Assembly (NCBI RefSeq): GCF_030684895.1
Contig: NZ_JAUXXP010000058.1
Coordinates: 1 to 64,000 of the forward strand
DNA from: Pseudomonas sp.
GTDB taxonomy: Bacteria > Pseudomonadota > Gammaproteobacteria > Pseudomonadales > Pseudomonadaceae
Direction of reading: 5' to 3'
DNA: 64,000 nt
In this document: positions 10,579 through 21,645 of the stretch, piece after piece
Layout of the letters: the number at the start of each line of letters is the position of its first letter
Position numbering within the stretch: the stretch's first letter is position 1
Notes under the pieces: model-generated
Databases searched by the model: none
Seen by the model: the letters and a program-made list of their open reading frames with translations, nothing else
What the model was told of the DNA's origin: nothing
Position numbers and translations under genes: made by a program

Positions 10579-10609
10579 CTTTAACGCTGACAATATCGCC
10601 TCAGAGCGC

Positions 10610-11821
10610 TTAGAGCGCCGCCAGGCCGCGCGCCAAATCCGCTTGCAGGTCAGCCAAGTCTTCCAGGCCCACCGCGACGCGGATCAAATTGTCGCGAATA
10701 CCGGCGTTAGCACGCTCGGCCGGGCTTAAACGACCGTGAGAGGTGGTCGCAGGATGAGCGATGGTGGTCTTGGTGTCACCGAGGTTGGTGGTGATCGAGA
10801 TCACCCGCGTGGCATCGATAAAACGCCAGGCCGCCTCTTTACCGCCCGTGACCTCAAAGCTGACCACCGCACCGAAGGCGCTCTGCTGACGCGTGGCCAG
10901 CTCATGCTGCGGGTGGCTGGGCAAACCGGCGTAGTACACATGCTCGATGCCCGGCTGCTGCTGCAGCCACTGCGCCAATTGCAGCGCGCTGGCGCAATGC
11001 GCCTGCATACGAATGCGCAGGGTTTCCAGGCCTTTGAGAAAGATCCAGGCATTAAACGGGCTAAGCGTCGGCCCGGCGGTACGCAGAAAACCCACCACTT
11101 CGGTCATCAGCTTGGCACTGCCAGCCACTACGCCGCCCATGCTGCGGCCCTGACCGTCGATATATTTGGTCGCCGAGTGCATCACCACATCAGCACCGAG
11201 CTTGAGCGGTTGCTGCAGCGCCGGGGTGCAGAAGCAGTTGTCCACCGCCAATAGCGCGCCTTTGCTGTGGGCGATGTCCGCTAGTGCAGCGATATCCACC
11301 AGCTCAGCCAACGGGTTGGACGGCGACTCGACAAACAGCAGCTTGGTATTGGGCTTGAACGCTGCGGCCCAGCCATCAAGATCCGCCAGCGGCACGTAAT
11401 CAACCTGCACACCAAAGCGCTTGAGGTACTTCTCAAACAGGCTGATGGTCGAACCGAATACGCTGCGCGACACCAGCACATGATCGCCGGCACTGCACAG
11501 GCTCATGACAATGGCCAGGATCGCCGACATCCCGGACGAGGTAGCAACCGCCTGCTCGGCCCCTTCCAGAGCCGCGATACGCTCCTCGAAAGCACGCACA
11601 GTCGGGTTGGTGTAACGCGAGTAGACGTTGCCTGGCACTTCGCCGGCAAAGCGCGCCGCAGCATCAGCTGCAGTGCGGAATACGTAGCTGGAGGTTGGGT
11701 AGATCGCCTCGCTGTGCTCGCCTTCCGGCGAGCGGTGTTGACCAGCGCGCACCGCCAGGGTATCGAAGCCGACGCCATCGAGATCGCTGTCCAGACGCCC
11801 GGCTTGCCATTCTTGACTCAT
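10610..11821 (-). CDS. metZ: O-succinylhomoserine sulfhydrylase
   Basis: PLP Cys/Met metabolism family, SATKYIDGQGR lysine motif; start MSQEWQ; synteny with purF and xcp. Confidence 0.95.
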   Translation of the reverse strand: MSQEWQAGRLDSDLDGVGFDTLAVRAGQHRSPEGEHSEAIYPTSSYVFRTAADAAARFAGEVPGNVYSRYTNPTVRAFEERIAALEGAEQAVATSSGMSAILAIVMSLCSAGDHVLVSRSVFGSTISLFEKYLKRFGVQVDYVPLADLDGWAAAFKPNTKLLFVESPSNPLAELVDIAALADIAHSKGALLAVDNCFCTPALQQPLKLGADVVMHSATKYIDGQGRSMGGVVAGSAKLMTEVVGFLRTAGPTLSPFNAWIFLKGLETLRIRMQAHCASALQLAQWLQQQPGIEHVYYAGLPSHPQHELATRQQSAFGAVVSFEVTGGKEAAWRFIDATRVISITTNLGDTKTTIAHPATTSHGRLSPAERANAGIRDNLIRVAVGLEDLADLQADLARGLAAL

Positions 11822-11868
11822 ACCTACCTCATCACAGCTGTAGCCCGGATGAAATCCGGGTTGCACGC

Positions 11869-13377
11869 TTAGTTGTTGTACAGATCGATAATCGCGCTGA
11901 CGGCCTGGGACTTGACCTTGGAGGCATCGTTGCGTGCCTGCTCAATCTTATCCAGGTAAGCCTCGTCGATATCGCCGGTCACGTATTTACCGTCAAACAC
12001 CGCGCAGTCGAAATTGTCGATCTTGATCTTCTTGCTACCACTGACCGCTTCGATCAGATCCGGCAGATCCTGGTAGATCAACCAGTCGGCGCCAATCAGC
12101 TCGCAGACTTCTTCCGTGGTACGGCCGTGCGCAATCAGCTCATGGGCGCTGGGCATGTCGATGCCGTACACGTTCGGATAACGCACTGCCGGCGCGGCCG
12201 AACAGAAATACACGCTCTTCGCCCCCGCTTCGCGGGCCATCTGAATGATCTGCTTGCAGGTGGTGCCACGGACGATGGAGTCATCCACCAGCATCACGTT
12301 CTTGCCGCGGAACTCCAGCTCAATGGCGTTGAGCTTCTGTCGTACGGATTTCTTGCGCGCTGCCTGGCCCGGCATGATGAAGGTACGGCCGATATAACGA
12401 TTCTTGACGAAGCCTTCGCGGAACTTCACGCCCAGATGGTTGGCCAGTTCCAGCGCCGCGGTACGGCTGGTATCCGGAATCGGGATAACCACATCGATAT
12501 CATGCTGCGGACGTTCACGGAGGATCTTGTCGGCGAGCTTCTCGCCCATGCGCAGGCGTGCCTTGTACACCGAGATGCCATCCATGATCGAATCCGGGCG
12601 CGCCAGATAGACGTGCTCAAAGATGCACGGCGCGTACTTCGGATTCGCCGCGCATTGGCGGGTGAACAGTTTGCCTTCCTCGGTGATGTACACCGCTTCG
12701 CCCGGCGCGAGGTCGCGAATCAGGGTGAAGCCAAGCACGTCGAGGGAGACGCTTTCCGAGGCGATCATGTATTCCACGCCTTCGTCGGTATGGCGCTGGC
12801 CGAAGACGATCGGGCGGATACCGTTGGGGTCGCGGAAACCGACGATGCCGTAACCGGTGATCATCGCGACTACCGCGTAACCACCCAGGCAGCGCTCGTG
12901 CACGTCAGTCACAGCGGCGAACACGTCTTCTTCAGTGGGCTGCAGCTTGCCGCGCTGGGCCAGCTCGTGAGCGAACACGTTGAGCAGCACTTCCGAATCA
13001 GAATTGGTGTTGACGTGGCGCAGGTCGGACTCGTAAATTTCCTTGGCCAGCTGCTCGACGTTGGTCAAATTGCCGTTGTGCGCCAGGGTGATGCCGTAGG
13101 GCGAGTTGACGTAGAACGGCTGCGCTTCGGCCGAGCTGGAGCTGCCCGCCGTCGGGTAGCGCACGTGGCCAATGCCCATATGACCGACCAGGCGCTGCAT
13201 GTGGCGCTGTTGGAACACGTCACGCACCAGGCCGTTGTCCTTACGCAGGAACAGGCGGCCATCATGGCTGGTGACAATACCGGCAGCATCCTGGCCGCGG
13301 TGCTGGAGGACGGTGAGCCCGTCATACAGCGCCTGATTGACGTTCGATTTACCGACGATACCGACAATGCCGCACAT
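11869..13377 (-). CDS. purF: Amidophosphoribosyltransferase
   Basis: [10 protein letters not shown]-terminal nucleophile Cys; PRPP loop [13 protein letters not shown]. Confidence 0.98.
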   Translation of the reverse strand: MCGIVGIVGKSNVNQALYDGLTVLQHRGQDAAGIVTSHDGRLFLRKDNGLVRDVFQQRHMQRLVGHMGIGHVRYPTAGSSSSAEAQPFYVNSPYGITLAHNGNLTNVEQLAKEIYESDLRHVNTNSDSEVLLNVFAHELAQRGKLQPTEEDVFAAVTDVHERCLGGYAVVAMITGYGIVGFRDPNGIRPIVFGQRHTDEGVEYMIASESVSLDVLGFTLIRDLAPGEAVYITEEGKLFTRQCAANPKYAPCIFEHVYLARPDSIMDGISVYKARLRMGEKLADKILRERPQHDIDVVIPIPDTSRTAALELANHLGVKFREGFVKNRYIGRTFIMPGQAARKKSVRQKLNAIELEFRGKNVMLVDDSIVRGTTCKQIIQMAREAGAKSVYFCSAAPAVRYPNVYGIDMPSAHELIAHGRTTEEVCELIGADWLIYQDLPDLIEAVSGSKKIKIDNFDCAVFDGKYVTGDIDEAYLDKIEQARNDASKVKSQAVSAIIDLYNN

Positions 13378-13422
13378 GTGACGCAACCCCTACTCAATGA
13401 AACACGATAATTCGCAATGCAC

Positions 13423-13977
13423 TTACGGCAGTTTAGGCTGCTGCAGCGCCTCTTTGAACGGTAACTCCACCGGCGCACTAACGCCGCTGGCCAGCCACTC
13501 ACTGGACAGACCCAGGATCAGGTTTTTCGACCAGTCAGCAACCATCAAAAAATGCGGTACAAGTGCCGACTCCTGCCACCAGCTGTCTTGCTGCACTGGG
13601 GCCAGGCTGATCAGACCAACCAGCACCACGACTAGCAGGCCGCCGCGCGCCGCGCCGAAGACCATGCCGAGAAAACGATCGGTACCTGACAGCCCGGTCA
13701 CCCGAATCAACTCACCAATCAGGTAATTGACCAGGGCACCGACCAGCAAGGTGACCACAAATAGAATCGCGCAACCTGCAATCACGCGCGCCGAGGGCGT
13801 CTCGATAAAATCCACCAGGTGCTGCGACAGTGCGCCGCCGAACATCCAGGCGACCACACCAGCAATGATCCAGGTAAGCAATGACAGGGCTTCCTTAACG
13901 AAGCCTCGGCTCAGACTGATCAGACTTGAAACGGCGACAACGGCGATAATCGCCCAATCGACCCAGGTGAATGCCAC
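13423..13977 (-). CDS. cvpA: CvpA family membrane protein
   Basis: 184 aa, 4 TM helices, upstream of purF. Confidence 0.94.
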   Translation of the reverse strand: MAFTWVDWAIIAVVAVSSLISLSRGFVKEALSLLTWIIAGVVAWMFGGALSQHLVDFIETPSARVIAGCAILFVVTLLVGALVNYLIGELIRVTGLSGTDRFLGMVFGAARGGLLVVVLVGLISLAPVQQDSWWQESALVPHFLMVADWSKNLILGLSSEWLASGVSAPVELPFKEALQQPKLP

Positions 13978-14125
13978 GATGCAGGTTACCGACGGGAAAG
14001 GCGCTGCATTTTAGCAGAGCACCTGCGTGAGGCGTAAGCAAAGGATTCGCCAACCGCTGAAATGCCCGGCCCGCCTAGTGACGGGCCAGGCAGCTCGGCT
14101 TGGCGAGGCACACCAAGCCGCTTGC

Positions 14126-14734
14126 TCAGCGCGCTTCGGGCTGAAAACGCACCACAAAACCATTGAGTTTGTGCTGACGATTGAGCTGATCACGCAGGCG
14201 ATCCGCCTCGGCACGCTCGATCAGCGGCCCGACAAACACCCGGTTCATGCCATCGACGCTGCGGATATAGGCGTTGTAGCCTTGGCTGCGCAGGGTTTTC
14301 TGCAGTTTCTGCGCACCATCGCTGCTGGACAGACTGGCCAACTGCACCGACCAACTGATTGGCAGGCTGTTGGCATCCAGCTTACTCGGCGCGGTCTGAG
14401 CTGGCTTTGGGGAAGACTCAGGCGCTGCAGTCGGCGTTGCCGGAGTGATTGGCGCTGTCGGCGACTCACTCATAACAGGCTCACTTGGCTCCAGACTCTG
14501 CGCAGCGTCGGCACCGATAGGCTCATCAGGTAGCAGCTGTGGCTCAGGCACCACTACCGGCTGTAATTCGACCTCAGGGGCCTCGGGCGCTGCCGGCATT
14601 GCCGGTGCATCAACCTGAACCCGCTGCGACTCATCTTCACGCGACAGCAACATCGGCAGGAAAATCACTGCCAGCGCCAGCAACACCAACGCACCGACCA
14701 TGCGCTGTTTCAATCCCTTATCCAGCAAAGCCAT
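14126..14734 (-). CDS. SPOR domain-containing protein (DedD-like)
   Basis: N-terminal TM (LKQRMVGALVLLALAVIFLPML) and C-terminal SPOR domain; start MALLDKG. Confidence 0.9.
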   Translation of the reverse strand: MALLDKGLKQRMVGALVLLALAVIFLPMLLSREDESQRVQVDAPAMPAAPEAPEVELQPVVVPEPQLLPDEPIGADAAQSLEPSEPVMSESPTAPITPATPTAAPESSPKPAQTAPSKLDANSLPISWSVQLASLSSSDGAQKLQKTLRSQGYNAYIRSVDGMNRVFVGPLIERAEADRLRDQLNRQHKLNGFVVRFQPEAR

Positions 14735-16025
14735 CCTGCACGCCCCCATTGGCTTGGCGGGCCAGCCAATCCAGGGCCTCGGCCACGCAGTAGAAAGATC
14801 CAAACAGCAGCACTTCATCCCCAGCCGAAGCTTGCTCACACTGAGCCTCGAGCGCTGCCTGCACACTGGCATAAGCGGTCACTTGCGCCCCACTGTTCTG
14901 CAGATGCGCCTGCAACTCGGCAGCAGCACGCGTGCGACTGGTCGGCAAAGCCGCCACCGCCCAACCGTCCACTTCACTCAACAAAGGCGCCACCACACCG
15001 GGCAGATCCTTATCAGCCAGCAAACCAAACACGGCCAGGCGCTTGCCTGACAACGCCCGACTGGCCAAACGCTGTGCGAGGTACTCGGCAGCATGGGGAT
15101 TATGCCCAACATCGAGCAGCAGCGTGAGTGACTTGCCCTGCGAATTAATCATTCGGCGGTCCAATCGCCCGGTCACCCGCGTTTGCTGCAATGCCTGACT
15201 GATCGCCTCGGGGTGCCAGGGCAATTGCATCACCGCGTATGCCTGTAAGGCCAATGCAGCGTTTTCCATGGGCAGGTCGAGCAACGGCAAGTGCGTCAGA
15301 CTCAGCACTTCGCCCTGATGGTTGAGGCCGTACCAGGACCAATCCTGCGCAGTGATGCTCAGGTCATAGTCACGACCACGCAGGAAGAACGGAGCGTCGA
15401 GCAGCGCGATCTGATCAAGCAAGGGCTGCGGCGGCTCAAGATCGCCACACAGGGCAGGCTTACCCGCGCGAAAGATACCGGCCTTCTCGAAGGCCACCGA
15501 CTCACGGGTATCACCCAGCCAGTCGGCGTGATCGATACCGATACTGGTGACAAGGGCGATGTCGGCATCCAGCAGATTAACCGCATCCAGCCGACCACCG
15601 AGGCCGACTTCCAGCACCAGCGCATCCAGACCGGCCTGCTGAAACAGCCAGAACGCTGCCAGGGTGCCCATCTCGAAATAGGTCAGCGAGGTGTCGCCAC
15701 GCGCGGCCTCGACCACGGCGAAGGCTTCGCAGAGCATGGCATCCGTGGCTTCGACGCCCGCAATCCGCACCCGCTCGTTGTAGCGCAGCAGGTGCGGCGA
15801 GCTGTAAACACCGACCTTAAGCCTCTGCCCTTGCAGCAGCGAGGCAATAAATGCGCAGGTCGAGCCCTTACCATTGGTTCCGGTGACGGTAATCACCCGC
15901 GGCGCCTGCTTGGTCAAGCCAAGACGCTGCAGCACTATCCGGGAGCGCTCCAGCCCCATATCAATGGCGCTCGGATGCAGCTGCTCCAGATAGCTCAGCC
16001 AATCGGCAAGGGAGCGCTCGGTCAT
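14718..16025 (-). CDS. folC: Bifunctional folylpolyglutamate/dihydrofolate synthase
   Basis: [19 protein letters not shown]-loop; Mur ligase family. Confidence 0.96.
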   Translation of the reverse strand: MTERSLADWLSYLEQLHPSAIDMGLERSRIVLQRLGLTKQAPRVITVTGTNGKGSTCAFIASLLQGQRLKVGVYSSPHLLRYNERVRIAGVEATDAMLCEAFAVVEAARGDTSLTYFEMGTLAAFWLFQQAGLDALVLEVGLGGRLDAVNLLDADIALVTSIGIDHADWLGDTRESVAFEKAGIFRAGKPALCGDLEPPQPLLDQIALLDAPFFLRGRDYDLSITAQDWSWYGLNHQGEVLSLTHLPLLDLPMENAALALQAYAVMQLPWHPEAISQALQQTRVTGRLDRRMINSQGKSLTLLLDVGHNPHAAEYLAQRLASRALSGKRLAVFGLLADKDLPGVVAPLLSEVDGWAVAALPTSRTRAAAELQAHLQNSGAQVTAYASVQAALEAQCEQASAGDEVLLFGSFYCVAEALDWLARQANGGVQDGFAG

Positions 16026-16906
16026 GCAGTCGCCGGCAAGGCTACAGGCGACGGCAGCCCCATAAACTGAGCCAGTAGACGCGCCAGACGCGGACGCAAT
16101 TCGGCACGGTGAATGATCATATCGATGGCACCGTGCTCCAGCAGGAACTCGCTGCGCTGGAAGCCTTCCGGCAGTTTCTCGCGCACGGTCTGCTCGATCA
16201 CGCGCGGGCCGGCAAAACCGATCAGCGCGCGAGGTTCGGCAACAATCACATCACCGAGCATGGCCAGGCTGGCAGATACGCCGCCATACACTGGATCAGT
16301 CAGCACGGAAATAAACGGAATACCTTCTTCACGCAGACGCGCCAGCACAGCCGACGTCTTGGCCATTTGCATCAGCGAGATCAGCGCTTCCTGCATACGT
16401 GCGCCGCCGGATGCGGAGAAACACACCAACGGGCATCGCTGCTCCAGGGCTGCGTTGGCCGCGCGGACAAAACGCTCACCAACGATGGCGCCCATCGAAC
16501 CGCCCATAAAAGAGAATTCGAACGCGCAGGTCACAATCGGCATGCCTTCCAGGGTGCCACGTATGGCCACCAGGGCATCTTTCTCGCCGGTCTGCTTCTG
16601 CGCACCAGCGAGGCGATCCTTGTACTTCTTGCTGTCGCGAAACTTCAGGCGATCGACCGGCTCAAGGTCGGCCCCCAGTTCTTCACGACCTTCGGCATCC
16701 AGGAAGATATCCAGGCGCGCGCGTGCATCGATGCGCATGTGGTGATTGCACTTGGGGCAAACATCCAGGGTCTTTTCCAGCTCGGGCTTGTACAGCACCG
16801 AATCACAGGACGGGCACTTGTGCCACAGGCCTTCGGGTACCGAACTCTTTTTGACCTCAGAACGCATGATCGATGGGATCAGTTTATCTACCAACCAGTT
16901 GCTCAT
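16022..16906 (-). CDS. accD: Acetyl-CoA carboxylase carboxyltransferase subunit beta
   Basis: Zinc finger CPSCDSVLY...CPKCNHHMR; carboxyltransferase domain. Confidence 0.98.
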   Translation of the reverse strand: MSNWLVDKLIPSIMRSEVKKSSVPEGLWHKCPSCDSVLYKPELEKTLDVCPKCNHHMRIDARARLDIFLDAEGREELGADLEPVDRLKFRDSKKYKDRLAGAQKQTGEKDALVAIRGTLEGMPIVTCAFEFSFMGGSMGAIVGERFVRAANAALEQRCPLVCFSASGGARMQEALISLMQMAKTSAVLARLREEGIPFISVLTDPVYGGVSASLAMLGDVIVAEPRALIGFAGPRVIEQTVREKLPEGFQRSEFLLEHGAIDMIIHRAELRPRLARLLAQFMGLPSPVALPATA

Positions 16907-17123
16907 GCTCTTGACTCTCCAAAGCTGTTAACCGGACGGGCTGCGCTAAATGCGACCAGGCCTAACCGGGAAAATTCATGGGTACAGTCGTTTCAGGGGC
17001 CGGTGCCTGCCATCAGCATTTACGCACCCGCCGCCTCGAACGACCGCCTGCAGCGCTTATCCAACCTGCAACAGGGTTATGGACGGCCAAGCCCGCAGCG
17101 TCGTCACATCAACCCGGCACACC

Positions 17124-17744
17124 TCAAGCAGCCTTCACCGCCTGCATAAAAGCACGAATCTTCTCGGCGTCCTTGATGCCCTTGGCTATTTCTACGCCAC
17201 CACTGACATCCACGGCATAGGGACGCACCTGAGCGATGGCCTGTGCAACGTTCTCAGCCGTCAGGCCACCCGCCAGAATAATCGGCTTGCTCAAGTTTGG
17301 TGGCACCAGCGACCAATCGAATGCTTCGCCTGTGCCGCCAGGAACACCTGGCACATAGGTGTCCAGCAGTACGCCACTGGCATTTCTGTACAGCGCCACC
17401 TGCGCAGCAATGTCATCACCCGGCTTGACCCGCAGCGCCTTGATATAGGGCCGGCGGTAGCCATCACAGTCTTCCGGGCGCTCATCACCATGAAACTGCA
17501 GTAGATCAAGTGGCACTGCGTCGAGAATTTCGCCCAGCTCGCAGCGGCTGGCATCGACAAACAGGCCCACCGTGGTCACAAAAGGTGGCAAGGCGGCAAT
17601 GATCGAGCGCGCCTGCTGCGGCGTGACGGCTCGCGGGCTCTTGGCATAAAACACCAGGCCAATCGCATCCGCACCCGCCTCGACAGCCGACAATGCATCC
17701 TCTATGCGGGTAATGCCACAAATCTTGCTGCGAACGGCTGACAA
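17124..17744 (-). CDS. trpF: Phosphoribosylanthranilate isomerase
   Basis: [12 protein letters not shown]...DAIGLVFY...[16 protein letters not shown]. Confidence 0.97.
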   Translation of the reverse strand: MSAVRSKICGITRIEDALSAVEAGADAIGLVFYAKSPRAVTPQQARSIIAALPPFVTTVGLFVDASRCELGEILDAVPLDLLQFHGDERPEDCDGYRRPYIKALRVKPGDDIAAQVALYRNASGVLLDTYVPGVPGGTGEAFDWSLVPPNLSKPIILAGGLTAENVAQAIAQVRPYAVDVSGGVEIAKGIKDAEKIRAFMQAVKAA

Positions 17745-17795
17745 CAGGATTACCTCGATAAATTCAGTGAAAGCCGGATGCTAGCAAATAGCCTT

Positions 17796-18662
17796 TCAGG
17801 CGTCAGCCGCCACATCCGGCAAGCCAGAAAGAAAGTGCGGACCCAGATAGCGCTTGGGCAAGTCGAACTCCTCGGGGTAATCAACCTGCACCAGGTACAA
17901 GCCATAGGGATGCGCAGTCACTCCACCGGTACGCCGCACGCGGGTTTCCAGCACTTCCTGCGCCCACTCAACCGGCCGCTCGCCCGTGCCAATGGTCATC
18001 AGTACCCCGGCGATATTGCGCACCATATGATGCAGAAAGGCATTGGCGCGGATATCCAGCACGATAAAGCGCCCGTACTGCAGCAACTCCAGGTGGTGCA
18101 CGGTCTTGATCGGCGACTTGGCCTGACACTGCCGCGCGCGGAAGGCGCTGAAATCATGGGTGCCGATAAATGCGCGGGAAGCCTGACGCATGCGCTCGAC
18201 ATCCAGCGGCCGATGATTCCAGGTGACTTCTTCAGCCATATGCGCCGGGCGAATCTGGTCGTTATAAATCACATAACGGTAGCGCCGTGCCTGGGCGCAG
18301 AAGCGCGCATCAAAGTGCGCCGGCATCGACTTGGCCCAGGTCACACTGATATCACCGGGCAGATTCATATTCGCACCCATAACCCAGGCATGCATGGAGC
18401 GCTCGACCGGGGTATTGAAATGCACCACCTGGGCACTGGCATGCACCAGTGCATCGGTACGCCCGGCGCAGCTCAGGGTCACGGGAACACCACCAGCTAC
18501 TTTCGCCAGGGCTTTTTCCAGCGATTCCTGAATTGAAGGCACACCAGCGCGCTGGCGCTGAAAGCCGCGATAACGCGAACCTTTGTACTCGACACCCAGG
18601 GCTATCTTGAAAACGCCAACGGCAGCCGAATCGGCTGCCGTTGTAGTAAGACCATCAGACAT
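17796..18662 (-). CDS. truA: tRNA pseudouridine(38-40) synthase
   Basis: YKGSRYRGFQRQ and CAGRTDALVHASAQVVHF (catalytic Asp). Confidence 0.96.
   Translation of the reverse strand: MSDGLTTTAADSAAVGVFKIALGVEYKGSRYRGFQRQRAGVPSIQESLEKALAKVAGGVPVTLSCAGRTDALVHASAQVVHFNTPVERSMHAWVMGANMNLPGDISVTWAKSMPAHFDARFCAQARRYRYVIYNDQIRPAHMAEEVTWNHRPLDVERMRQASRAFIGTHDFSAFRARQCQAKSPIKTVHHLELLQYGRFIVLDIRANAFLHHMVRNIAGVLMTIGTGERPVEWAQEVLETRVRRTGGVTAHPYGLYLVQVDYPEEFDLPKRYLGPHFLSGLPDVAADA
18619..18641 (-). promoter_or_regulatory. Perfect hairpin inside 5' coding region of truA (possible fimV terminator or attenuator)
   Basis: ACGGCAGCCG-ATT-CGGCTGCCGT on minus strand, followed by TGGCGTTTTC. Confidence 0.5.
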
Positions 18663-18665
18663 GTA

Positions 18666-21491
18666 TCAGACCAATTTAGCGATCAGCTCACGCGCTTCAT
18701 TTTGCTGACCTTCGTTACCTTCGGTGATGACTTCATCGAGGATATCGCGAGCACCTTCGGTATCGCCCATGTCGATGTAGGCGCGAGCCAGATCGAGCTT
18801 GGTTGCCGTCTCGTCGGTACCCGAGAGGAAGTCGAAGTCATCGTCATTATCCATGCCGGACGAGGCAGTACTTGCCGGCATACCCAGATCAGCAGGCTGA
18901 TCCAGATCATCAGACAGCAGATCCAGTTCGGCGCTGACTTCATCCAACTGAGCTGCGAAGCTGTCGCTGGATGGCTGCGCAGGCGCCTCATCATTCAGCG
19001 ACAGATCGAAATCAGCCGACAGGTCGAAATCACCGCCCGCCTGCTCACTCGGCAGATCAAAACCTGGCTCAGCCGCTACCGGCGATGCACTTGGCTCGTC
19101 ATCCAGACTCAGCAGGAAGTCATCTTCAGCAGCCGCAGCTGGCTTGGCCGGGGCATCCAGATCCAGGCTGAAATCAGCCAGATCACCACTCAGATCCAGA
19201 CCGCTATCGCCGCTATCAGCCAGACTCAGGTCAAAACCCAGGTCGTCGTCTTTGTTATCGGCTTGCTCAACTGGCGAGCTGAAATCCAGATCGCTATCGA
19301 GCGACAGGCTGTCCAGATCATCAAGGGACGCATTGTTACCGGCAGCTTGCAGATCGCGATCCAGCTCGGACTCAAGATCATCCAGGCTCAGATCGAATGC
19401 ATCGTCCTGATCGCCAGCAACGGCTTTCGGGCTCGGCTCGTCCAGGGCCAGATCGTCCAGACTGAAGCTGTCCAGATTTTCTTCAGCTGCCGCCGCGGCA
19501 AAACCGGCGCCAGCAGCAACGGCCATGGCTGGGTAGCGGGCCTTGATCTGATCAAGCTCAGCGGCACTGCCACCGATCTCACGCAGCTCGTTGTCCTGAC
19601 GGGCGAAACCATTGCGGTCGCCCATCTCGGCATAGACTTCCATCAATTTCAGGCGCAGATCACTGCGCTGCGGCTCATCATTGATAGCGCCTTGCAGCAG
19701 CTCAGCAGCCTGAGGGAAACGGCCATAGGCGATGTAGATATCCGCCTCGCCCAGCGCATCACCGGTTTGTGCGGTCACACGTTCTTCGCTCGGCAGATCG
19801 CTTTGCTGACCACCCAAGTCATCAGCCACACCGGCAAAGCTGTCATCCGGCATATCCAGGCCAGCGCCCAGATCGGACGAGCCATCATCAGCCGCCAGAC
19901 TCTCCTGCAACTCGGCTTCTTTCAACGCATTGCGGCGCGACAGCATCATCAGCGCAATCAGCAATATCAGCAGCGCACCACCACCTGCAGCGCCCAGCAA
20001 CATCGGGTTGGCCAGCAGATCATCAATAGTGCTGCTTTCAGCTTGCGGCTCGGCCACTACCGGTGCTTCGACAACTGGGGCAACGGGGGTTACCGGCGCT
20101 GGCTCGGGAGCAGCAACCGGGGCTGGCTCAGGCACCGCTACTGGCGCAACGGCTTCCGGCTGAGCAGCAGGCTCTTCACTGTAATTAAAATCCGTCTCGC
20201 CAGTTGCGGCAGGCACTACGGGAGTAGCAGCAGCTGGATCTTGTGGCGCGGATTGTGGGGCAGACTCAACTGGAGCAACCGGTGTTGCTTCTGGAGCGAC
20301 AGGGACAGCAGGGGCAACAGCCGGAGCCTGACCTTGCGCAGCAAGATCAGCCTGCAGCTTGGCCATCTGGTCGTCTTTTAACTGGATCAGACGCTGCAGT
20401 TTGTCGAGTTGGCTCTGCAGATCCGTCATGCGGCCTTTCAGCTCAGCGTTTTCACGACGGCTGGAGTCCAGGCTTTCCTGGGTTACGGCTAATTTGTCGG
20501 TCAGTGCTTTGCTGTCGGCGGCACCCTTGTCGCTGCCAGCAGTGGCTTTACCGCTATCAGCAGCAACCAGTTTCAGGCTATCGCCGGCTTCAACCTTGGC
20601 TGGAGTCGCGGCGGCGCTGGTGCGTTTGGTGGCATCCAGCTGACGAGCGCTGGCGGCAACACTGCGCCCTTCACGCCAGGCGGCATTCTGTTCGGTAACC
20701 TGAGCCAGGGCTTCGCCCTGAGCACGGCTCTTGACCTGCTGCTCATCCGGCAGGCGCAGTACCTGGCCGCTTTTCAGGCGGTTGATATTGCCGCCGATAA
20801 AGGCATCCGGGTTCAGATCCTGGATCGCCAGCATGGCCTGATGCACACTACCGCCAGCACGCGCACGCTGGGCAATTTCCCAGAGAGTGTCGTTGGCAGT
20901 GGTTTTGTATTCATTGCCTTGCAGCGGTTTGACCGCTGGCGCAGCAGGTGCTGCGGGAGCCGCAGGCGCTGCTGGCTGGGCCGCAGCAGTCGCTGGGCGC
21001 GGCGCAGGGGCTGGGGCTGGGGCTTGTACACGTGGTACCGGCGCGGCTACAGGCATCTGCGCGGCTGCAGGAATAACGCTTTGCGGGGTATACAGCGGCG
21101 GATCAAGCAACAGGGTGTATTCACGCAGCAAACGGCCATTCGGCCAGAGCACTTCAACCAGGAAGTTCAGGTAAGGCTCACGCATAGGTTTGCTGGAGGT
21201 CACCCGAATGACGCTTTTGCCATTGGGCTTGAGTACCGGGGTGAATTTCAGGTCAGTCAGGAAGAACTGACGATCAACGCCGGCTTTATTGAATGCTTCT
21301 GGGGACGCCAAGGTCGGTATAACTTCATTGGAAGCCAGGTCACGCACCTCCAGCAACTCAATTTCAGCCACCAACGGCTGATTGAGCGCCGATTGCAGGG
21401 TCACTTCACCCAGCCCCAGCGCGTGCGCCATACCGGATGACAGCGCCGAAGCAGCTGCGATTGCCAGCACCAGTTTGCGAACCCGAACCAT
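18666..21491 (-). CDS. fimV: FimV-type LysM/TPR pilus assembly and polarity protein
   Basis: N-terminal FimV domain, LysM, Pro/Ala-rich linker, TM, acidic Asp-rich region, C-terminal TPR; start MVRVRKLVLAIAAAS. Confidence 0.94.
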   Translation of the reverse strand: MVRVRKLVLAIAAASALSSGMAHALGLGEVTLQSALNQPLVAEIELLEVRDLASNEVIPTLASPEAFNKAGVDRQFFLTDLKFTPVLKPNGKSVIRVTSSKPMREPYLNFLVEVLWPNGRLLREYTLLLDPPLYTPQSVIPAAAQMPVAAPVPRVQAPAPAPAPRPATAAAQPAAPAAPAAPAAPAVKPLQGNEYKTTANDTLWEIAQRARAGGSVHQAMLAIQDLNPDAFIGGNINRLKSGQVLRLPDEQQVKSRAQGEALAQVTEQNAAWREGRSVAASARQLDATKRTSAAATPAKVEAGDSLKLVAADSGKATAGSDKGAADSKALTDKLAVTQESLDSSRRENAELKGRMTDLQSQLDKLQRLIQLKDDQMAKLQADLAAQGQAPAVAPAVPVAPEATPVAPVESAPQSAPQDPAAATPVVPAATGETDFNYSEEPAAQPEAVAPVAVPEPAPVAAPEPAPVTPVAPVVEAPVVAEPQAESSTIDDLLANPMLLGAAGGGALLILLIALMMLSRRNALKEAELQESLAADDGSSDLGAGLDMPDDSFAGVADDLGGQQSDLPSEERVTAQTGDALGEADIYIAYGRFPQAAELLQGAINDEPQRSDLRLKLMEVYAEMGDRNGFARQDNELREIGGSAAELDQIKARYPAMAVAAGAGFAAAAAEENLDSFSLDDLALDEPSPKAVAGDQDDAFDLSLDDLESELDRDLQAAGNNASLDDLDSLSLDSDLDFSSPVEQADNKDDDLGFDLSLADSGDSGLDLSGDLADFSLDLDAPAKPAAAAEDDFLLSLDDEPSASPVAAEPGFDLPSEQAGGDFDLSADFDLSLNDEAPAQPSSDSFAAQLDEVSAELDLLSDDLDQPADLGMPASTASSGMDNDDDFDFLSGTDETATKLDLARAYIDMGDTEGARDILDEVITEGNEGQQNEARELIAKLV

Positions 21492-21645
21492 AGCGTTATC
21501 CCTTGTTTTATCTTTTTTTCTCGACCAGCGAGAGGATGTTGAACATTGCTGCCTGCCACGTCCGAAAACGCAACCCCATTCAGCAATCAACTCAGCCAGT
21601 ATTGCCAAGCTCGAAAGATTCTTCAAATTTCTAGGTAAGTATCTT

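Noticed and set aside
11695-13410. 571-aa plus-strand ORF
   Set aside because: Exactly antisense to purF; long antisense frames are expected in high-GC Pseudomonas and the translation shows no family signal
18900-19450. Repeated LDDLD/DLSLD acidic tracts considered as a novel repeat
   Set aside because: Known feature of FimV-family cytoplasmic domains
18702-20381. 559-aa plus-strand ORF
   Set aside because: Antisense to the repetitive acidic part of fimV; composition follows from the opposite strand
20939-21058. Ala/Pro low-complexity repeat as mobile or CRISPR-like array
   Set aside because: It is the coding sequence of the FimV Pro/Ala linker with no regular spacer structure
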